Source: Siphonodentalium dalli (taxonomy: Eukaryota > Mollusca > Scaphopoda > Gadilida > Siphonodentaliidae). From it: DNA of 64,000 nt. Shown piece by piece: positions 24,270-36,428 of this stretch. Under the pieces are notes generated by a model. That model was not told where the DNA came from and did no database searches. It worked only from the letters and a program-made list of their open reading frames with translations. Location: positions 9,936,036 to 10,000,035 of the forward strand of contig CP136069.1 in assembly GCA_032622095.1 (NCBI GenBank), in the 5' to 3' direction. How positions within the stretch are numbered: the stretch's first letter is position 1; each line of letters starts with the position of its first letter. Made by a program: the position numbers and the translations under genes.

Positions 24270-26215
24270 AGTTCGGATGTGGAACCGAACTATGGTTCCC
24301 CCAACACAACATATGGTTGCAATGGAAAATAATGAAATTTGGTTCCACAGTTTGGTTCTCCACCAGGAGCGAACGAGTAGCAACTGACAGGGGAGCGCTC
24401 TTTTCAGAACGAACCAATGATTGGATAGTAATTATTCCATTATGGCTCTTCATGACTCAGGTGATTCCCTCTAGATCACTATACGCACTCTCTTCCTAAT
24501 GAGCAATCTAATTTAGAGACTGCGAAACCACATCCTTCGTTCTTCTTGGCTGAGATACTATAGTATGGGTAATTGGAAATATATTGGTTCCAATTTCTAT
24601 TATTTAATAGGGGATAAATTAAGACCACAGTAAAGATATTTGGTTCAAAATATATTTGTTTGGGTCGCAACTAACTCACCTTTATTCTCGCTACAATATG
24701 CTGTGTAATATGCCGACCATGAAGACCCAGAGAAAATCTTATCAGGCGTCGGAAACTCGTTCGTCAGTTGAAGAATACCACCAACGAATGTATAGGCATG
24801 GCGATATATGTCCTGCAAATACAAGAATACCAACAATGAATGAATACGCATGTCGATATATGCCCTGAAAATACAAGAATACCACAAATAAATGCATACA
24901 CATGACGATATATAACCTGCAACTACACACTTAGCAGAATGTGTGTCACTAGAAAATATTCGGTGTTGCTATTGTGGACATGGACATGAATTGCTATTAT
25001 TTTAGATAATTCTGTTCGGTTGTGATATGTACATGATTTTGATCGAAAATATACGCTCTCGAATAAGTGAATACGCATGGCGATATATGGCATGAAAATA
25101 CAAACTTCCGTAAAGAACACACTCTAGTCAAACAAAACGTGTGTCACTAGAAGATAGTTTGTTGCTAGTGTGGACATGGACATTGTTATTATTTTAGAAC
25201 ATTTATACTGTTCAGTTGTGACATGTGCATGACTTTGATAGAGAATATACACTCTAAAACAGCTCTCAATTTGGTTCCCCGGAGAACCAACTACCAACAG
25301 AGAAACCAAACAGAGATTGGTTCCACTCTCATTTGGTTCCATCTCGAACCCACCGAAAACTACCACACTCTAAGAAATCAGCCATAAATGTGGTTCCCGG
25401 AAGAACCAAATACCAACATATAACAAACAGTTTGGTTCCACACTGCTTTGGTTCCACTTGGAACCATATACTAGAACCCGCCGAATTCAAGGTTTGTGTG
25501 GGAAAATGGACTAACTTAAGTGTCATATAATCTAAAATTCCCCAATATGTTCACGCTTTTCGGGTTAAGGTGATATGGGGAAGACAGGATTCCTTTGAAA
25601 TACCAATGTACATATCCCCTTAGCCTGTTTCGGCTAATATGCATATATTCTGGTCATTTGATTGCTGGCTCATATCACAAACAGGTGAAACATAATGGAA
25701 CAATAACTGTGTTAATATATTTTCGATATTTTCGGGGTATATTCGATGAACATGAACAAACATCGTGTGATATAAATTTTAAACGGTATAACGTATTTAC
25801 GAACTAAAAAGAACATTCAGAAACAAAGACACCGCAAATGTGCGTATAATCAACACGAATAGTGTCACGGGCATTTTTATCCAAATTCACTCATCATTGT
25901 TTCCTAGGCATTTAATGAAGCAAATGGGGAACCCAAAGGAACTATTTAGTTCCATGCTCTGGTTCTATCAGGGGAACAATTTATGGAACCCTCAGGACAA
26001 ACAATCGAAACAAGTTTGGTTCAAAGAATGTTGAACCAGAATGTCTGTTTTCCACTTGATTTGATTCTTTAATTTGGTTCTTAGAAAAAACAAAATATGG
26101 TTGGTTTTTCATTTGTTTCTTTATTTTAGTTCGTCGCGAAGAACCAAAACATGGATGTGATTGGTTCTTAATTTCGTTCTTTATTTTGGTTCTTCGCCGG
26201 GGAACCAAAATTTCT
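24270..26215. other. Cluster of GGTTC/GAACC half-sites and mini-palindromes
   Basis: Many copies of TTTGGTTC and GAACCAAA lie close together, several as short inverted pairs: TTTGGTTCCCCGGAGAACCA near 25269, TGGTTCCCGGAAGAACCA near 25392 and TTTGGTTCTTCGCCGGGGAA near 26187. Others are single or directly repeated (24277-24365, 25317-25350, 25432-25465, 25948-26030, 26070-26160). No coding frame is credible. It may be a cluster of binding sites or the debris of a repeat with a GGTTCC-rich end. Confidence 0.5.
24775..25262 (+). repeat. Local tandem duplications
   Basis: About three ~60-bp copies of GCGATATATG..CCTGAAAATACAAGAATACC lie between 24775 and 24930. A ~200-bp duplication follows: 24943-25070 and 25142-25260 share CACTAGAA, GTGGACATGGACAT and TTGTGAYATGTRCATGA. 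Confidence 0.65.
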
Positions 26216-28105
26216 TTGTGTGTAACCCTATTTATATACCGTTATGGCATTCAATATTTGTAAATTTCGCACTTGTCCGATACCAAGAACTTCTGAATTA
26301 TAGAAGTCTTTGCAAAAGTGCAGTTCATATATTCATGGTATCAAATCTGAAGAGAGGAGGCTTAATTTTTTGATTTTTTCATTCAGAAAGACAATCATCC
26401 ATATATAGTCGTCTATATTTGAAAATGTTCATGTCATGCCTGCTGATCAATATCACTTTGAGATTTATATGTCATATATAGGTTCATAGCCGAATCACCA
26501 GCTGAAAACGTATTTTTAATTCAAAGTAAGGTTTAGAGCTCAAGAATTGTTCTTGACCAAAATCTCGAAGACGAGATTTATTCTCCTAAAGAACAATTCG
26601 CGTGCTCTGACCGACTTCGAGCACAATTGATCCCACATAATGCAATCCACTGGAAATGTGCGTGTTTTGATCACGACGCACAATCCGTGCGTTGTTGGAG
26701 ATAGAGAGTGGGGGAGAGTGTGGGAAACAGTTCACTTGGCATTATAGAATGACAACAATTAATTAATACCGTGATTTTTTGAATGAATTCGTCCATTCAG
26801 CTTGACAAGGTGTTCAGCCGAGTCGCAAGGCGCGCTCGTCGTCACGTGACAGGGGATTCCAATCTCACCAAATCAAAAAAGAATTTGCATTGTCTCAAAA
26901 ACACATGCAGCTTCTAAAAACTGGCGTGTGTTATAAAGTTAAATGCATTTACAAAGGATAACGCTCAGCAAATACATTCTGCATGCAGCTTTGCCAAATA
27001 ATTACCATATACCTAACATTGATTCTAACACAAAGGCCATAAAAAATACAACGTTGAACACGATCTTAGAGTCCCAAACACAAAACAAGTTATTTGCATG
27101 GCATGGAACATAAAAGACCGCTCCGTGTTGGTCTATTCCTGATAAAAAATAAAGAACGTTTATTTCACTTTTGTGCAAATATTGAAAGCATCTGGAAAAT
27201 GGCTGTAAACATGACAACTATTTTGCAGAGCATATGAAGCTGGCGTATGAACATTTCGTGTGTATGGCAATCTAACTCACACCTCCTTTCAAAATTTAAA
27301 TAGTTTATGAATATCTTATATGAATATAACTATGTGAGGTGGCTTAAGTGGCCATCATCGAACATCAGTTGTGTTTTTTAATAAATGGTTGTTCACATAA
27401 TATGAAACGTATGTATAATATGAATACCCACACATGGATGATAATTAATATTTGTCTTACAATTTAGCTATATTTCCTCAAATACACGCGAAAACGCCTA
27501 GGCGGTTTCCGATCTTGTATCCTGGATGGCAACAAGGATATCGTGTATGGCAACGAGTGCACGTGCGTTTTGACAACTGGCTTGTTTTCAAAACAAAGCG
27601 TCTAAATAACAAATTTAAAAGCCGTAAAATAACATCAGCGTGCGCTACAGACGTAATATAATAAATACTTGTGTTAACAAAGTGGAAAAATGTGGAGAGA
27701 AGACAGGACAGGACCGAAACAACTAAAAAAAGCACCCCAAATGTTTGGAAATTAAAAAGCAACACATTGTTTACAGCGCGTACGAATACGGACTATTTTG
27801 ACAATTTCTATTATAAGCGAAGTAGGGAATTCCCCGTAATTCAGTACGGTCTTGATCAGAAACTGCTGACGGCAATTTTTATTCGATAAAATACAGAAGG
27901 GAAATTGAAATAAAATTATTTTTTGTTAAGGATACAAGAGAGATTACTTACGAAAAGTCCGTAATTTCATTGAATTTCTCATGAATTAATTTTAATGGTT
28001 GATTTAGATGCTTTTAAAGCGTCGTCTGCATTTGCAATTTCTGCAGAGTACACAACGTAAATCTAGCGATTCTTGCGAAAAAACGTAAAATAAATTAAAA
28101 ACAAT
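26216..28105. other. Non-genic sequence left of the Crypton
   Basis: Contains an inverted pair AGAATTGTTCTT / AAAGAACAATTC around 26540-26597 with an inner ATCTCGAAGACGAGAT hairpin. A stretch near 27105-27180 resembles the family A core (CCTGATA..AAATAAAGAACGTTTAT). Bases from about 27450 to 28105 may be the 5' region of the Crypton element, but no boundary is visible. Confidence 0.4.
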
Positions 28106-29880
28106 ATGGAGTTTAACGAGATATCATACGATGATCTGATGCAGCTATTTCGAGAAGATGACGATTTGCATGATGTTGTGAGCAGAATCGACAATGAAAA
28201 CAGTTCTAAAACTATTGAAAATGTTTTTGTTGAAAGTCAGTGTACTAGTACTACTACTACTTCTCAAATGTTGCCTGTGGATGCCACGATCTCAGCCAGT
28301 GTTTCCGATTATGGGTCCTCAGTTCCACTATGGGGATGGAGAAGGAAGAACAGTGAAACTAACAACATTATCAATACAACTGCAAGTACTTCAACTGCTA
28401 TTATAAATACCACTGCTGTTAGTGTTACATCACCACAGTCACAGACATAAGTAAGTGCTCAGCAGAGACCAACAATGGCAACATCCAAAGCACCAACATT
28501 TGTTAATGTTCAGGACTCTGACAAAGATGACTTTGTATCAAGTATGCAAAATGAAAACACAGTAAAGAAAAAACTCAAGTTGTGATAAGGGCCTTTACAA
28601 TATTTCTGTCCCAAAGGAATGAATTTCGGGCTATTGAAACTATTGACCCAATTCACATGGATAATTATATAGGGTCCTTCATATTATCTGTCAGGAAAGC
28701 AGATGGATCTGATTATGAGCCGGATTCATTGACATCCTACCACCGCGGTATCGATAGATATTTGAGGGAGAAGAAATATCCATATCGTATATGTATGGAC
28801 CGCGAATTTGAAAGTTCCAGGACAGTATTGGCAAGCAAGAGGAAACAGTTGAAAGCAGCAGGCAAAGGAAATCGGCCAAATGCAGCTGAACCGATAACAG
28901 AAAGCGAGGAAGTTATTCTCAGGGAAAGAGATGTGTTAAGTGTTGATTGTCCCTATGGTTTGCAAAATCTAATGTGGTATAACAATGGGAAATTGTTCGG
29001 AATGCGCACTGGAAAAGAGCAACATAGTTTGCGGTGGGATGACATTATGCTCGAGAAAGATGCAATGGAATAGAATATTTGAAACACAATGAAAGGACAA
29101 CAAAAACTCGAACAGGAGAAAGTGCCAGTACTCACGACGGAGCCTTCAGTCCAAAAGCTTTCGCAATCCCTGGGGTTTCAGCTACAGAATGTCCAGTGGC
29201 AGCGTACAAAGTATTCGCATCAAAGCGTCCACTGAACACTTTGCAGCCTGATTCACCATTCTACATCCAAGTGAATCATAATCGCAAACCAGATTCACCT
29301 TTCTGGTATAAGGCTCAACTGATGGGTGAACACGCCTTATCCAAAATAATGAAGAAAATGGCAGAAAAGGGTCAACTTCCTGGTAGAAAGACCAATAACT
29401 GCGTCAGGAAAACAACATGCACTCGATTACTTCACAATGACATTACTCCAAACACCATTGCACAGCTTTCAGGTCACAGAAATATTGCCAGTGTAAATAA
29501 TTATTCTGTTGCGTCAGTGGAAATGCAACGGAAAATATCGGATATTCTCTGCATAGCACCAAAACGAACACTAACTTCCGACTCCAATGTTGAAAATTCG
29601 AATTCCGTTCCAACTAGAATTGTTGATACACGTGACTGACACTGAGAATGCAAGCCATAATTCGATTGTTGAAGTGACGGAATGTGCGGAATTCATTAAA
29701 ACAGTGAATGGACAGTCATCCCATGCAATGCCTCTCGCAAACAATATTACCATCCAAGGAAACTGCACCATCAAATGTTACAATTATCATGTTAAAAGTG
29801 ACAATTATGTTGAACATTCGAAACGGAAAAATCGTCGCCTCATCATTGAATCGGATTCCAGTCAAAGCGAAATTGAATAG
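28106..29880 (+). pseudogene. Crypton-type tyrosine recombinase (decayed)
   Basis: The frame opens at 28106 (MEFNEISYDDLMQLF). It has an in-frame stop at 28448, a frame change near 28565, another near 29063 and a last near 29635, ending at 29880. The central part carries the domain shared by Crypton elements and their host descendants (ZMYM, QRICH1, KCTD1 group): SDYEPDSLTSYHRGIDRYL, then FGMRTGKEQHSLRWDD with the first catalytic Arg at 29005. The C-terminal half has VRKT (second Arg at 29406), LSGH (His at 29475) and NNYS (nucleophile Tyr at 29502). The usual HxxR reads NxxR. These enzymes cut and rejoin DNA through a phosphotyrosine. Only a few lesions suggest a fairly recent loss. Element ends are not defined. 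Confidence 0.9.
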
Positions 29881-29929
29881 TCACGCGACGTGACTTTCTC
29901 AGAATTTGACTTTTCACGACGTCGCGTGC
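29881..29929 (+). other. Hairpin just after the recombinase stop
   Basis: CACGCGACGTGA and TCACGACGTCGCGTG pair across a ~20-base loop immediately after the stop codon. AATAAA follows near 29962. It could be an end or 3' RNA structure of the Crypton. Confidence 0.5.
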
Positions 29930-30107
29930 GGAGAATATTGTGTACGTTTTGTGTTGCGCGTAATAAAATAGTTCCTGTTTTAAATTAAGTTTTATTGCAT
30001 TTTTATGGGACAAATTGTAAGATAAATCTTTTTTGTTGAACATTCATACTGAAAATCCATAAAAATACATGAACCACCAGTCAAATGTGAGATAATGTCA
30101 TTATTAC

Positions 30108-30337
30108 CTGGTACCAGTTGGCTATGGTTAAACATCGCGTTGTTGGGCGGATGACAATCTTTTGATACGATGCCTCTCTTTCACCAGGACTACTAAAAGC
30201 CATAGCAACCAAGGCTAGAAATTCATCCTTTTTGATTTTCAGGTTGCGTTGCCAGTTGAGTTGGAGGAAGTATCGCAAAATGTATATCATGAACGCATTT
30301 TCTCTGCCATAATCTTCAAACCACGAATTTTCCATGT
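30108..30337 (-). CDS. Candidate exon of an unknown host gene (downstream of the pair)
   Basis: On the minus strand TTGCAATATTTTCAG precedes 230 nt ending CAG|GTAATA. After two bases the segment is open for 76 codons, beginning MENSWFEDYGRENAFMIYIL, with protein-like composition throughout. The other two frames contain early stops. Its entry phase needs one base from the previous exon, which the exon at 32460-32529 supplies (C + AC = His). It leaves in phase 0. No domain is recognised. It lies 3' to the 52-bp array and 5' to the Crypton, which would sit antisense in the next intron. Confidence 0.45.
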
Positions 30338-30532
30338 CTGAAAATATTGCAAATGTTACATGATACACATTTGAACGCATAGTGGGAAATAAAAGGCCGT
30401 TGCCCACACCAGAAACTTTTCGAAAACGTCCCAAAAGTGCGCTGCATACATCGGACCGATAATATATGTTAGCTTCAGAGACAGAGATAATATTTTAATT
30501 TGGCAAAACTAAAGTAAAGGGCCGTCAGAAAT

Positions 30533-32190
30533 GCTGATTTTACTAATGTGTCGACCAGCGAGGCATACAGTCGAAAGGGTGTGTGGGTGTATTACCAATG
30601 TGTCGACCAGCGAGGTCGACCAGCCGAAAGGGCGTGTGGGTGTATTACCAATGTGTCGACCAGCGAGGTATACAGCCGAAAGGACGTGTGTCTGCATTAC
30701 CAATGTGTCGACCAGCGAAGTATACAGCCGAAATTGCGTGTGGCTGTATTACTAATGTGTCGACCAGCAATGCATACAACCGAAAGGGCGTGTGGTGTAT
30801 TACTAATGTGTCGGCCCGCGAGGTATACAGCCGAAAGGGCAAGTGGTGTATTACTAATGTGTCGACCAGCGAGGTATACAGCCGAAAGGGCGTTTGGGTG
30901 TATTACTAATGTGTCGACCAGCGAGGCATACATCCGACAGGGCGTGTGGCTGTATTACTAATGATTGTGTCGACCAGCGATGCATACAGCCGAAAGGGCG
31001 TGTGGCTGTATTACTAATGTGTCGACCAGCGAGGTATACAGCCGAAAGGGCGTTTGTGTGTATTACTAATGTGTCGACCAGCGAGACATACAGCCGAAAG
31101 GGCGTGTGGCTGTATTACTAATGTGTCGACCAGCCAGGCATACAGCCGAAAGGGCGTGTGGGTGTTTTTACTAATGTTTCGACCAGCGAGGCATACATCG
31201 AAAGGGCGTGTGGCTGTATTACTAATGTGTCGACCAGCGAGGCATACAGTCGAAAGGGCGTGTGGGTGTATTAATAATGTGTCGACCAGCGAGGTCTACA
31301 GCCGAAAGGGCGTGTGGGTGTATTACCAATGTGTCGACCAGCGAGGTATACAGCCGAAAGGGCGTGTGTCTGCATTACTAATGTGTCGACCAGCGAAGTA
31401 TACAGCCGAAATTGCGTGTGGCTGTATTACTAATGTGTCGACCAGCGATGCATACAGCCGAAAGGGCGTGTGGTGTATTACTAATGTGTCGACCAGCGAG
31501 GTATACAGCCGAAAGGGCGTTTGGTGTATTATTAATGTGTCGACCAGCGAGGCATACATCCGACAGGGCGTGTGGCTGTATTACTAATGTGTCGACCAGC
31601 GATGCATACAGCCGAAAGGGCGTGTGGCTGTATTACTAAGGTGTCGACCAGCGAGGTATACAGCCGAAAGGGCGTTTGGGTGTATTACTAATGTGTCGAC
31701 CAGCGAGACATACAGCCGAAAGGGCGTGTGGCTGTATTACTAATGTGTCGACCAGCCAGGCATACAACCGAAAGGGCGTGTGGGTGTTTTTACTAATGTT
31801 TCGACCAGCGAGGCATACATCCGAAAGGGCGTGTGGCTGTATTACTAATGTGTCGACCATCGAGGCATACAGCCGAAAGGGCGTGTGGGTGTATTACTAA
31901 TGTGTCGACCAGATAAACATACATCCGATTGGGCGGTGTGGCTGTATTGCGAATGTTTTTAACAGAGAGATCGAGAGAGAGGCATATAGCTTATTTGGTG
32001 ATGTGGCTGTAGTACTAATGTGTCGACCAGAGAGGCATAGCCTTGCATATTGGGCGGTGTGGCTATATTACTAATGTCTCGACCAGAGAGGTATGGAACA
32101 CATTGGGTGATGCGGCTGCTTTACTAACGTGTACCCATTGGGCGGTGTATCGACCAGGGAGACACAGAGTCCATTGGGCGGTGTGGCTTC
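30533..32190 (+). repeat. 52-bp minisatellite, about 27 units, degenerate at the right end
   Basis: The unit includes GTGTCGACCAGCGAGGCATA, CAGCCGAAAGGGCGTGTGG and CTGTATTACTAAT. Specific variants recur about 680 bp apart (GAAATTGCGTGTGG at about 30730 and 31410) and about 625 bp apart (AATGTTTCGACC at about 31170 and 31795), showing duplication of 12-13-unit blocks. From about 31920 the units become longer and diverged (ATTGGGCGGTGTGG). Both-strand open frames are artefacts. Confidence 0.97.
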
Positions 32191-32459
32191 TCACAAATTC
32201 AATAGAAGACAGCACAATACACTTGCTTGGAACTCTCTGAAATTAACGATATATTATCTGTCAACGATGGAAATGAAAACAGGAGATCATTTTGCCTCCA
32301 ATCAAATTTCGACCCTCAAATTAACAGTGACGCTATATGCATGTGTGGCTGATAACATTACCTGGGTTTGTATCTGAATGTGTCAATATACGACTGTGAC
32401 GCTTGTTGTACGTGTGACAGTAACAATACCTGCATCTTTATCTGTATGTGTCATTATAC

Positions 32460-32529
32460 GATGAAACGTCTTCAGATTTTCGCTGATCTGATCAATTAGA
32501 GGAAGGTTGCAGTCTTCTAATTCTAGAAC
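32460..32529 (-). CDS. Candidate exon of an unknown host gene (upstream of the pair)
   Basis: On the minus strand TGCTTGTTACAG precedes a 70-nt segment ending CATC|GTATAATG. It encodes VLELEDCNLPLIDQISENLK then TFH in its only open frame, entering in phase 0 and leaving in phase 1. That phase matches the next candidate exon at 30337. The predicted intron (30338-32459) holds the entire 52-bp array. The sequence suggests an amphipathic helix. No protein family is recognised. Confidence 0.45.
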
Positions 32530-33458
32530 CTGTAACAAGCAGAACAAATCGATATATAGCGCTGTTTAGATACATGTTACATGATCGGACGCCCAACCCA
32601 AATGTCCCCACATTCCTACTGGACATTATGTCATTAAATTGCACATTTTCCACTGTGTCCAATGCATACTTATCATAAATCAACAATATAATTGTTATTT
32701 TGTAAAAAAGATAAATGTAGATATTCGACAGATATATGCCGCCGATTGTCGAATCGAATCGAATATCATTTCGAATACCAAATATTCGTACTGGGGAAGG
32801 AACCTAATCTGATGTGGCAATTGAGCCTTTAGTTTTAAGTTCAGCTGTCCTATCAGAAATAAATTAGTCCATCTCAAATTATATAGGGATATTCTCATCT
32901 GGAAATCAGATTTCCAAAAATATCTGGATTTGCCGCTGATGAAACAGGAGTAAAGCTTCCAATATCTGTCCGATAACTGACGAGTAAATTAATTGATCTT
33001 TCCTCAGTTGTCAATGAAATAAATATTTGTAGATATATTTTACAAATCAGAAAATGATGTAGTCGTTTACTGCATTGATACGCTGATATTATTTTGTTCA
33101 AACTTATTTGGATACCCCTTTCATTGTACATCATACTAAGATGGGGAGAGGGTACTGTACATCATAACTCTGGATGGAAATGGGGTAATGTACGTCATAA
33201 CAATATATTTAGGAATTTACAAACAATATTCATCTAATGGACTACGATAACCTTTAACTATATTTATGAGGAATTATACCCATCCAATGTACTGCAATAA
33301 CCTTTATCTATATGTGTGTAACTACATGGGTGTGTAACTACTCTGTATACTTAATAGATACATGTATATGCCTTATACTATTATCGCGTGATTAAAACTT
33401 TGCATAACCGATGAAAAATCAACCGTTCTTCTATCCTAACCATTTCTGTTGACTTCTA
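32530..33458. other. Non-genic or intronic sequence
   Basis: No further exon could be supported. The block CAAACTTATTTGGATACCCC at 33094 recurs at 33616. Small repeats of ATAACCTTTA..CTATAT lie around 33240-33315. Confidence 0.35.
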
Positions 33459-33983
33459 CATGTTGATAGCCGTGGGTTCACGCCTTCCGTTTGTCAGTCG
33501 ACGCATCACGCTGGTTTTTATCTGCCTGCTTGTGTGTCGGTGTGGCGTTTGCGGACCTTGTGCTATGTTATCATGTTTTGACATCACCTTTGCCATAATT
33601 GTCATAAACCATAAAACAAACTTATTTGGATACCCCTTTCATTGTTAAATTGGCTATATTTTCAACACATGTTGTCAAACCATAAGGAACTGAACTTGAT
33701 TTGTGTGCCCTGTTGTTTTATATTTACCTATGACTCTAACAGTATATTTTAATCTGCATGGTATTCGTTAAATACGCTATGTGGTTATGTTTGTAAATCA
33801 AGTTAAGCACAACCTGTAAACTAAATTGTTATTTGTATGACAAAGTGGATGACGGATCTAATAACTTAAAATATGGTGCGCAGGCGCCACACCGTCCCAA
33901 TCGTGCTGGCAAATAAAAACCAGTATGATGAGTCGACTGATAACAGGAGGACATGAACCCACGGCTATCTAACACTCGACAAA
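33459..33983. mobile_element. Inverted pair of SINE-like repeats
   Basis: 33459-33575 and the reverse complement of 33880-33983 share GATAGCCGTGGGTTCA, CAGTCGAC, CTGGTTTTTAT and CGGTGTGGCG, at roughly 70 percent identity. GGGTTCA resembles a tRNA B-box, so a tRNA-derived SINE is possible, but no A-box or tail is clear. Confidence 0.4.
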
Positions 33984-35239
33984 GTAATGCAGAATAAAAA
34001 ATGTCTGAGTGTTCGGTCGTCATTATGTATTTTTTCACATGTTAAGATTATAAAATAGGTGTATGCATATCCTGATTGAAGAGGATGGTCACAGCAAGAC
34101 ATATTCAAAAAATGGGAATATGTTTATGGTTTTGTGGCTAAATTTACAGGTACTGGTTTTCTCGTCTATCGTGATAACAGTTGCGAGGCATAGTCCAGGG
34201 CGGTTTACAGAAGTTTGAAACAGCTAATTCGAACGTACATACAGATGTAAAGTTTAAATAGCCAAAACAAATAAAAATGTTACTTATAGTTTTTAAAAGA
34301 TCAAAATGACACCGCGATGTGCCATCATTTGGTAGCGCTTGACTCTAAGACTCCCAACGCGGTTGCCACATTTATATTTTTCGGCACTTAACTAGCAAGA
34401 TGCTGCACTAGTCAAGCTGTGCCCCGGCATTTTCTTGTGTGTCTAAATCAAGCTGTGAGATTGGTATAGGTTATAACCCGCTTGGGTATATGTACAGGAA
34501 GTATAGACATGTTCGCGTTAGAGCGGCCGTCTGTATTTCTTGCACAGATATAACCAAGCTGGTTATGACATATTTATAAACCGATTCACACCCCAATGCA
34601 AATATAATTGAGCCACTTTCAATCTGATGATTACGTATCAATTACAATTCAATCAAAGATTAATTGAATGTTGTGTGGTGTTAGATATTCCTACCGCATA
34701 AGTCAAATGGTGGTTGACGGTGGGGGCACTTGCGTAGGGATTATTTATCGACGTCGATAAACATTTTGTCTCCAAATTTAAAGTATTTTTTATTCAAATT
34801 CCTCCGTGTGGCAATAAAATGCTGCGGATGTTAATGTTATTTTCATCTTGGTTCCAATAATAGGGTTATCGTTCAGAACTCAGGCGGCAATGTCGCGATA
34901 GTGTTCGAACATTCCGACTCCGAAAAGAAACTGTTCCGCATTACAGGACGTTTATGTGTTGAAATATCGGCGGCATTCATATAAAAAGATTAAAACAAAT
35001 ACGTGGTTTGTAGAATATTCTCAATGTTATTGTTATTGTGGATTATACATTCCAAACACATTTGTTTCAATGTATTCTTGTAATGATCCTCTATCAAGGA
35101 GGAATTAAAGATATATATCATGGCGTGTTGTTGTAATTCACACCTTCCGCTCCTCTCTCTTGTTCACTTACTCTCCAATTAATGCCAATTTATTTGGCTT
35201 CGGTAACATACAGACATATTGTTCGTGGATTGTAGCGAT
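33984..35239. other. Non-genic sequence
   Basis: Contains a perfect 18-bp palindrome TTTATCGACGTCGATAAA (34744-34761) and one arm of the 35240 palindrome family (ATTTATAAACCGATTCACAC near 34570). No gene seen. Confidence 0.4.
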
Positions 35240-35374
35240 GATTGGCCGAGGGGTGTGAACCGGTTTATAAATTAATTTATAAACCGGTTCATACCCCCAT
35301 ATACCCCATTGGCCGAGGGGTATGAACCGGTTTATAAATTAATTTATAAACCAGTTCACACCCCTCGGCCAATC
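35240..35374. repeat. Nested palindromes, family arm GGCCGAGGGGTGTGAACC
   Basis: Two palindromic units lie in tandem, each centred on ATAAATTAATTTAT. The whole 135 bp is itself an inverted repeat starting GATTGGCCGAGGGG and ending CCCCTCGGCCAATC. Foldback MITE-like. Confidence 0.85.
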
Positions 35375-35451
35375 AAATTGTTCCAATTCATGAACAATAT
35401 TCCTTGTAAGAATCTGTACTTCAACGGGGCCAAAAATACAGACTTGAGCTA

Positions 35452-36428
35452 AGGGTGCATTTACATTGCTATAGAAATGTACACAGATCTACACGCAGAC
35501 AGTGTAAACGGGTTGATATAGAAATGCACACAGAAAGAAAACGGTATTAGTTCGTGTGAGCAAAAATCGTGACCGCTACACGTCACGGTCAACGCCCATA
35601 TATTGCGACAGGCAAATCAGTTTTGATTAATTGTTACTCGGGCTTGGCGAATGTTTTCGTTGTCATTTCAACCCGTGTATTTCGAATATTGAACACGGAT
35701 AGGGATGTGGCAACTTGTTCAACGGTTGGATATTTCATACCTGACACAACATTAGTTGTAATTTCCAAACCACCGATATATTAAAAATGATCTTGTAGTT
35801 TGATTTTCAAACATTTTATTTGGGGGGGGGGGGGTATTGTTTTCGGACCAATATTTGCATAATTTCCTACTTTTTATCAAAATTTTGGACTGGAATGGCC
35901 ATCAGCTGGAAATTTTCCAACCTTATCATAGGGGCGGATGTAATGTTGGAAATGTCCAACACTTGGAAGATTGTGTCCTGGTCCCTCCCCGTGGCCAGTC
36001 ATCATCATCATATTTATTGTCTAACAGCTATATATAAAAACTGCATGTAATTTAAGAAAACAATATTGTCCTACATTGGTTAACATTGTCATTGGAATTG
36101 TCATCAGTTGAAAATGTTACTACATTTGGTCAAATAAAGGGTGTTGTAGGGTAACTGCATGATTTTCATTCTTTCTTCGAACCATTATCAAGTGGTATAA
36201 GGATACACTTTAAATACATGCGGCACATACCAAATCGCTGTTATCTGCTGATAGTTGATACATTTTTATGTCTGGCCTAAACTGACACGACTCGCAGTGA
36301 ATTGTCAATTACCAGAGTACTGATCAGCGCGCGTTCACTATTAGTAATCATGTTGTGATCACAGTAATGCGCGACACGTGACTTCATACCGATCTGTATA
36401 CATTTCTATAGCAATGTAAATGCACCCT
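35452..36428. mobile_element. Non-autonomous hAT-like element, 977 bp
   Basis: 38-bp terminal inverted repeats with one mismatch start AGGGTGCATTTACATTGC on both sides. CAGGG-type ends are common in hAT elements, which is the basis for the family guess. The expected 8-bp target duplication is not evident. The interior includes a run of about 12 G near 35822. No transposase frame. Confidence 0.65.

Noticed and set aside
27009-27141. Minus-strand segment with acceptor TTTTTTATCAG, ~44 open codons and donor TTAG|GTATAT
   Set aside because: Its entry phase does not fit the preceding candidate exon, and the upstream part overlaps a stretch alignable to repeat family A (AAATAAAGAACGTTTAT), so the splice-like signals are likely coincidental.
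30531-31900. Frames of up to 177 codons (..CRPARHTAERACG..)
   Set aside because: Translation of the 52-bp minisatellite; composition and period follow the DNA unit.
34300-34420. tRNA-like segment (TGGTAGCGCTTGACTCTAAG)
   Set aside because: Resembles an A-box/anticodon region, but no matching B-box or acceptor stem could be found on either strand.
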